In this document: positions 12,021 through 22,059 of the stretch, piece after piece | How positions within the stretch are numbered: the stretch's first letter is position 1 | Layout of the letters: each line of letters opens with the position of its first letter | NCBI GenBank assembly: GCA_036897485.1 | Contig: JAYMTF010001652.1 | Coordinates: forward strand, 1 to 22,059 | Reading direction: 5' to 3' | Source: Pelargonium nanum | Taxonomy: Eukaryota; Streptophyta; Magnoliopsida; Geraniales; Geraniaceae | Length of the DNA stretch: 22,059 nucleotides | Program-made: the position numbers and the translations under genes | The notes under the pieces: model-generated | What the model was told of the DNA's origin: nothing | What the model saw: only the letters and a program-made list of their open reading frames with translations | The model's database searches: none

Positions 12021-14360
12021 CTGTGCTAATTATTTAATTAATGAGAAATTGAGAATAACAAATCTAGCCAATTATTTTTTTTAATTTAGGTTAAGTGAGG
12101 AGAAAATGACATTATATTAAATTTATATTATAGACATTTCAATAAATTTGTGGGATTAGAGTCATTGTATGTTGTATTTAATATTTTAGTCATAACTTTA
12201 ATGGTTGCTAGGGTAAATCATTTTTTGGTTAAGAATGATTGTTCTCTTGATAATTACTTTTCTTCAAATTAGAAGAAATGATCGTATTATAAATGTTGAA
12301 CTAAAAAACAATGTGCATTAGGGCGTTACGTCATTACATTTTCAGTTTTGGTATAAGATCTTACTTAATTGTAAAATCAACTCTAATATACAATAGATGA
12401 ATTAGTTTTAAACAGTAATTTATAATAAGGTAAGTAGAGTGTTGTAAGTAGTGATAAAATAAGGTAAGTAAACTATCGTGAACGAAAAAGTCAATAATTG
12501 TAACCCAACAAGTTAAATGATTTAACATATCGTAACGTGTAAACTCAAACAATATTTGATCGATCAGTGAATACTCATCCGTCCGACCCATTCAGTTTTT
12601 TCGCAAGAAAAGTTCGACCAAATATGAAATTGATCAAATCATATTTTTATCGGATTGAATTTCAGATGCCCGTAAATTTAAATCCAAATTGGCAACTCTA
12701 CCTCATCCCTCAAACTCCAAGCGAAGTTGATTTATCGAGATCGCGTTAGAGTAGAGGTTTTATTCAATTTTACCTTGTCTTGGCTCATCTTTTTGTGATT
12801 TTTCATTCCTATTGGTGTTTTTTGTAGGCGGCTTTCCAAGAGAGGAAGACACCGGGTATAGAATTTAGTCTTGGCATGAGCTCGTTGAAGGGAGCCTTTG
12901 AGGAATTCAGTTTCCACACAAATGATATTTGAATAATACATATAATACGAATAACTCTTAAGAAAGTTTTTGATTGCAACGAGACTCTATCTAGAAATAA
13001 ACTTTAGAATTTGGTTTTAGACCATTTCCCTATTTTCAAGAGGGGTATTTATATGGAAGGGTTTTACTCAGCGATGTGGCCTATGATAAGTTGTTGACAT
13101 AGGGGGTCTCGTTACATGGTCCACTCGCAATCTTGAGACGATGTTGTCCTGATGAGTTTGACATCTTTTGCGAGCCCCCCAAATATCACATACATAGTGG
13201 AGCCTCAAGGAATACCTATTGCTACAACTGGCATCCTTGATTTTTAGGTGGTTTCATATCCTTTCATGCCGGTTAAGGCTCAAGCAATGAGGAGTGAAGT
13301 GGAGGTTCTGGAAGCACTTATTGCTTCGAGCGATATCCAAGTGTACATAATGTGCATCAAAAGCATAAATGTGTTAAGTGTTGATGCTGCGTTTCAAAAT
13401 ATGTTTGGTAGCTTGAGTAGAAGTACTCTTAAGAGTATTAATATAAGTCCTGCGAGATCGCTCTCATGAGTACTACTGAGAGTTTTTGGAGGCGATGGGA
13501 GCATGGAGGAAGATTTCATGGGCAACCTATACAGTTTTGTAGGATGCTTTGTGAGATTGACTTTTATGATGATTTGAGAATCTAAAGCTCGTCATCAACG
13601 AGGAGGAAGAAATGAGATGCTACTACTAGTTGGTTTTGGTATAAGCCAAATCAAACCCACTAGATATATCATTTCACTTTTATACTTGAATAACGGCAAT
13701 GACAACGGCAACAATAAGAAGAAAGTAATGGGATACATAATTACTCGTGCACAAATTTGTTAAAATGGGTATGAGTAATAGTATAACGTGTCATCGATCG
13801 ATAACTTTTAAGTTGAATCATTTTTCTCCGATAATAATAACAATATAATGTGAGGATGAAACTTGAAAGCAAGTGCTCGAGGAATGGTGCAAAGCAAGAT
13901 GGGAGGATGCTTTGGCACCATTTTCTTGGTGTTTCTTGAGTATCATGTTCATTGCTACTAGTGCAAAAGCAAAACTTTGTAACAAGCCAAGCCTTAGCTA
14001 GAGTATTTGTTTATCATTAAGGTTTGATGGAAATAGAAGATAATGCCACTTGAGAAGAAGAAAAAAATGTTATGGGGGAACATAGGTTGCTTAAATGAAG
14101 GAAAAAAGGGGAAGCCAAAGAGATACATCAACTCAACTCAATAGTATCTTCATGGCATGTTGTTGTCATCATTGAATTGGTCTCTTCTTCACATTTATTT
14201 ATGTACTATATTCTGCTATTGTAATGATTTGAATCCTTTTCAACCAATTACCTTAGCAACATTGTCTTCAACATTTTTATTTGAATATAATCATTCCTTA
14301 CACATGAACAACTCAAGCAATATATGGGTCATGCTTGAAAATATGGATCATGAACAATAA
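12021..14360. other. AT-rich intergenic DNA between VCS and RABB1
   Basis: About 2.3 kb with no supportable gene. Positions 12427-12471 hold an imperfect direct repeat of ATAAGGTAAGTA units, resembling the interior of plant MITEs. Around 12580-12710 there is degenerate dispersed-repeat-like sequence. A 74-codon open frame at 13248-13469 has no recognisable family. TTTATT motifs at about 14196 and 14276 (AATAAA on the minus strand) could end the RABB1 transcript. Confidence 0.45.
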
Positions 14361-14689
14361 TAAAATTTAGATATACACCCCAAATCATTACACAAAAACA
14401 ATGAAAAGATCACTGTACTTTTTACAACATTCAATTCCCTTCCCTTAAATTTACAATCAGAAAGACAAGAAATCAAAGAATGATTATATAATACAAACAT
14501 TATCACGTATTTTGAATATGGCGTGCGTATTAAGAACACAAATCACGAAATGGCGGTAGAGAAAGAATAAATTTGGGAAGAATGGGGGAGTTGGCATTTC
14601 GTTATAGAAATCACGTCGCATACTTCAACTGCAACATCCTCCAGCTTGAGAAGAAGAGACATTTCCTCTTGATGATCCTTGCGTCTACT

Positions 14690-19175
<4,486 letters not shown>

Positions 19176-19760
19176 GATTGATCTTGTGTGGAGAAAGTGA
19201 GCAGCTGGCTCCGATTCGTTGCTTCAACTGAATTTTGCTGAAGAATAGTGAACACAGTGAATACAAGGAAGACGAGAGAAGAAGAAAACGAAGTAGAAGG
19301 AGGTCTCGGAGGTCAGAGCAGTTTCAGGAGGTGACGAATTGTAGAGTTCCAGCAAGGCACGCGTCTTCTTTCCTAGCTGGTCTCGGTGTCAAACCTTATT
19401 TAAATTAATGAAAATAATGGACGGCTTGCAATTTATTATATTTTGTTCTGGTAATTATATTATGGGTCTAATTATTAATTTTTTTTATTTGTGGAAGCGG
19501 AGTGAGCCGCTGAGTACTTATATTGTAGAAAAATAATATCACTTTTTTAGCGGATTAGCATAAAACTTTCCTTTCTCTCTCTATATATCTATAGAAAGAG
19601 GATTGTTGTATGTGTTGATTTTACATGTGGTACATGTATGACACATGTACATATTCATAGGTTAGTAATGATTTAATGGTTTGGTTTGGATTGGTAAAAA
19701 GTTGTATATTTATCTGGATTTGACCCATATTCAGTGCAAGTGATGTGCATGTATTAGTTT

Positions 19761-20012
19761 GGTTACAAACTTATATCGACGCGTGTTTGTACCGAAAAAG
19801 CAAACTTTTAAATTTTACATAATGTAATGTTCTTGCTATAAATTTCTATTGACACATATTTCAATATAAAAGACATAGTAACATATATTGATTGGTCTGG
19901 TTACAAACTTATATTGGTCGCGTGTTTGAATTTAAAAAATAAACTTTGAAACAGAAGTCTCCACACACACATAAGGTTACAAACTTTATTGACGTGTTTA
20001 AATGTAAAATAA
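19761..20012 (+). repeat. Degenerate tandem repeat, units of ~64-76 bp
   Basis: Units starting at about 19761, 19835, 19899 and 19975 share the order GGTTACAAACTT, TATTGAC or similar, CGTGTTTGAAT or similar, then an A-rich part. The 19761, 19899 and 19975 units are clear. The 19835 unit is diverged, and a possible fifth starts near 19692. Spacing is 74, 64 and 76 bp. It lies in the spacer between divergent promoters. Confidence 0.65.
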
Positions 20013-20169
20013 TACCTCTAAGCATATATGTATTTTTTGGTGTAAAACAAAAGTTCTATCTTACTAGGGGTTAGTCACACCAAAGAATCAAAACTAAAAG
20101 CTCTTCCCACCTGAGCCAATCAAATAACCATTTAGTCTAGAATCACCCCCAAATTCCAAAAGAAGCATA

Positions 20170-20217
20170 TGGGCCATAACCATAAAGCCCAGGCCCAGTA
20201 ACTCAAGCCTAAGCCCA
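20170..20217. promoter_or_regulatory. Cluster of four site II (TGGGCY) elements
   Basis: TGGGCC at 20170-20175, and on the minus strand TGGGCT at 20086+100 (20186-20191), TGGGCC at 20192-20197 and TGGGCT at 20212-20217. They lie 136-183 bp upstream of the SDH5 start codon. Site II elements bind TCP-type factors and are enriched in promoters of plant nuclear genes for respiratory-chain and ribosomal proteins, which fits the neighbouring gene. The motifs are seen directly; activity is inferred. Confidence 0.65.
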
Positions 20218-20352
20218 TATCATTACACAGTGACAGCCATTGATATCATATACTTTCAGTTCTATAGAATTTTTAATTTCCCAACAACAAATCGTCTTGT
20301 GCAGTCGACGCACGCACATAGCTCACAGAGAGTCGAAAGAGAATTGGAGAAG

Positions 20353-22059
20353 ATGTCACTCCTGAGATCCGTATACCGCACAGCCCGTCTCAGATCTCAC
20401 GGTCTCGCCGCCGCCGCCAACCACCTCCACCTCCGCCACCTCTCCGTCGCGCGCACCATCCTCAATCCGTCACCATCTTCCGCTCCAACAGCTCCCAACC
20501 GCCACCCCTCCGGTACTTGTTTCTATCACCTATGTCTACTATGATTTGTATACATCAAAAAGCAAATATTTACAGCAACTGGATGTACGAAAACATGCTC
20601 GTCTTCTTCGATTATTGATGGTTGCGATGTAAAATTTACCCAATATTTGAGTTTCAAGTGAATTAATGGCATTTTTAGCCGCCTGATTCTAATTCTTAGG
20701 CAATAAATATTGTACAAGGACTTATTATTATTAATATATGCTTGAGCCGTTACCTGTCTTTGAATTTTGATGTTGAAAACTGATTTTTTTTTTATGGAGA
20801 GCTTCCAGTTTGTGCATGCGTAGTTAGTCAGCTACTTGTTTTTCGAAATTAACCAATTTGATTGTATTGTAAGCACTACGCTTTTTCACTATTTGGGATG
20901 CAGTGAGCTATTTTTCAGTGAAAGTCTGCTCGGTGTTTACTCTGCATCCAAGAAAACATCATGTTCTTAATTGCTTGTCATATGGGATTATGTGAAGCAA
21001 AAGCCTGTGGATGCAATTTGAATGTTATGCAATCAGGTTACTGTGGATGTTATGGATGGATGGGTATTATTTTGTTTACGACTGTGCCTTTGAATTTACA
21101 AATGCAGCTGGTTCTTTGCAAGAATTTATTGTGTTAGGAAGTTTACAGTTACACTAGGCTTTTCATTTCTACTGTGTTCTGTATGCTGTTTTTGCCTAAA
21201 CTTTTTTTTGAAACAGAATAAATATGCTAGACTTGCTTGTAAAAAATTGAGGAAATAGGCTTGTAGGACTAGCAGTATATGTGATCCCTGAACTATTAAA
21301 CTTAGGTCCTTTGTCCTCGCAGACTGAGATCTTCCCTCTAAAGAAGACTTATATCAGTATAAGTCATAAGGTGGATTTACATAACTTCTTAGCTTTTCAT
21401 TTTAGTTTCCCCCAAAGCAAATGAATAGTTAGAGCTGTTTATTTCTGAGTAAGATTTTATCATCTATAGTGTATTCAATCATCAGCGTTCAAACTGCTTC
21501 TCAGCTTGTGCACTTTTAGCAGCACTGCTGGTAGAAAATGCTTAAGTAAATTAGTGTTATGTAATTTGATATTCTTGTTTGTAATTGTATGTTATACTTT
21601 TGGGAACTCAATTGTAATGTTCTGTACTTGTTTTTCATCATGCAAATAGATTGCAAGTCTCCTTTTGCAATAGGCATAGGGAGTAGACGATCTTTCAGTG
21701 ATGATGTGACTCGCTTGCCATCCATTAAAGATGAAGAGATTAACCGTGTTTTCAAGGACCTGATGGCTATTAATTGGGACGAGCTCCCTGATTCTGTCAT
21801 CAGTGACGCAAAAAAGGCATTGTCAAAGAGCACTGACGACAAGGCTGGCCAGGAAAGCTTGAAAAATGTTTTCCGTGCAGCAGAAGCAGTTGAGGAATTT
21901 GGTGGGATTCTTATGTCATTGAAGTCAGAACTTGATGACAGCATTGGGTTGAGTGGCGAGGTACTAAAACTTTTATGAAGTTGATGGCACATTTTTCTTC
22001 ATCTCTCCCATGTTTATATGTTTTGATGATTTGACTTGATTTTGTAGAATGTAAAGACC
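20353..22059 (+). CDS. SDH5: Succinate dehydrogenase subunit 5, mitochondrial (5' part, truncated by window edge)
   Basis: Plant-specific subunit of mitochondrial complex II (succinate:ubiquinone oxidoreductase); its exact role in the complex is not settled. Exons: 20353-20512, 21650-21960, and 22048 onward past the right edge. The junctions are GT..AG; the first splits a codon (G|AT, Asp) and the second is phase 0. The first ~55 residues are rich in Arg, Ala, Ser and Leu with no acidic residue, typical of a cleavable mitochondrial presequence, and the start ATG begins it. After SRRSFSDDVTRLPSIKDEEI comes the conserved part with INWDELPDSVISDAKKALS, DKAGQESLKNVFRAAEAVEE and SGENVK, as I recall for SDH5 of Arabidopsis (At1g47420 type). 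About 160 of an expected ~240-260 residues are in the window. The promoter carries site II elements. The name rests on recalled family sequence. Confidence 0.78.
20513..21649 (+). other. SDH5 intron 1
   Basis: 1,137-nt GT..AG intron separating the presequence exon from the mature protein, a common arrangement for nuclear mitochondrial genes. T-rich; no repeat or RNA gene recognised. Confidence 0.75.

Larger units (their letters stand above)
19176..20352. promoter_or_regulatory. Divergent spacer between RABB1 and SDH5
   Basis: 1,177 bp between the two start codons, holding both 5' UTRs and promoters. The RABB1 side (19176-19380) is moderately GC-rich and purine-rich on the plus strand. The middle (about 19690-20015) holds degenerate ~70-bp repeats. 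The SDH5 side has the site II cluster at 20170-20217. Transcription starts are not determined. Confidence 0.6.

Noticed and set aside
20037-20094. TTGGTGT..ACACCAA inverted repeat upstream of SDH5
   Set aside because: Arms of only 7-8 bp with no target-site duplication; likely chance.
21516-21992. 158-codon minus-strand open frame
   Set aside because: Antisense to SDH5 exon 2, whose sense frame is conserved and properly spliced.

Overview
The window is nuclear DNA of a flowering plant, most likely a eudicot. Its genes have many GT..AG introns in AT-rich sequence, and the products are plant-type: VARICOSE, a RABB1/RAB2 GTPase and the plant-specific mitochondrial complex II subunit SDH5. An intronic Stowaway-like MITE, LINE-type poly(A) tails and a promoter cluster of site II (TGGGCY) elements also fit a plant. 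There are no bacterial, organellar or viral features. It reads as an ordinary gene-rich plant segment.

Layout. (1) Positions 1-900 are non-coding, with two related poly(A)-ended LINE-like 3' tails at the left edge. (2) A small single-exon minus-strand gene at 1408-1770 encodes a 120-residue acidic protein that I do not recognise. It has a basic cluster, two FPWL motifs and an EAR-like LxLxL motif. (3) Positions 2729-11760, minus strand, hold a complete 12-exon VARICOSE (EDC4-type decapping scaffold) gene. I reconstructed every exon junction in frame, giving 1,400 residues. (4) About 2.5 kb of AT-rich intergenic DNA follows. (5) Positions 14690-19175, minus strand, hold a complete 6-exon RABB1/RAB2 gene of 210 residues. 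It carries a Stowaway-like MITE in intron 1, other inserted sequence in intron 3, and a tandem copy of its own C-terminal coding tail just after the stop codon. (6) A 1.18-kb spacer lies between the divergent RABB1 and SDH5 genes. It holds a degenerate ~70-bp repeat and a site II cluster next to SDH5. (7) The SDH5 gene runs on the plus strand from 20353 and is cut by the right edge in its third coding exon.

The genes are not a functional cluster. They act separately in mRNA decapping (P-bodies), ER-Golgi trafficking and the mitochondrial respiratory chain. The observations most worth checking are the duplicated RABB1 C-terminal tail, the small EAR-motif protein, the site II cluster upstream of SDH5 and the repeat array in the divergent spacer. 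I found no evidence of a new multi-gene system.
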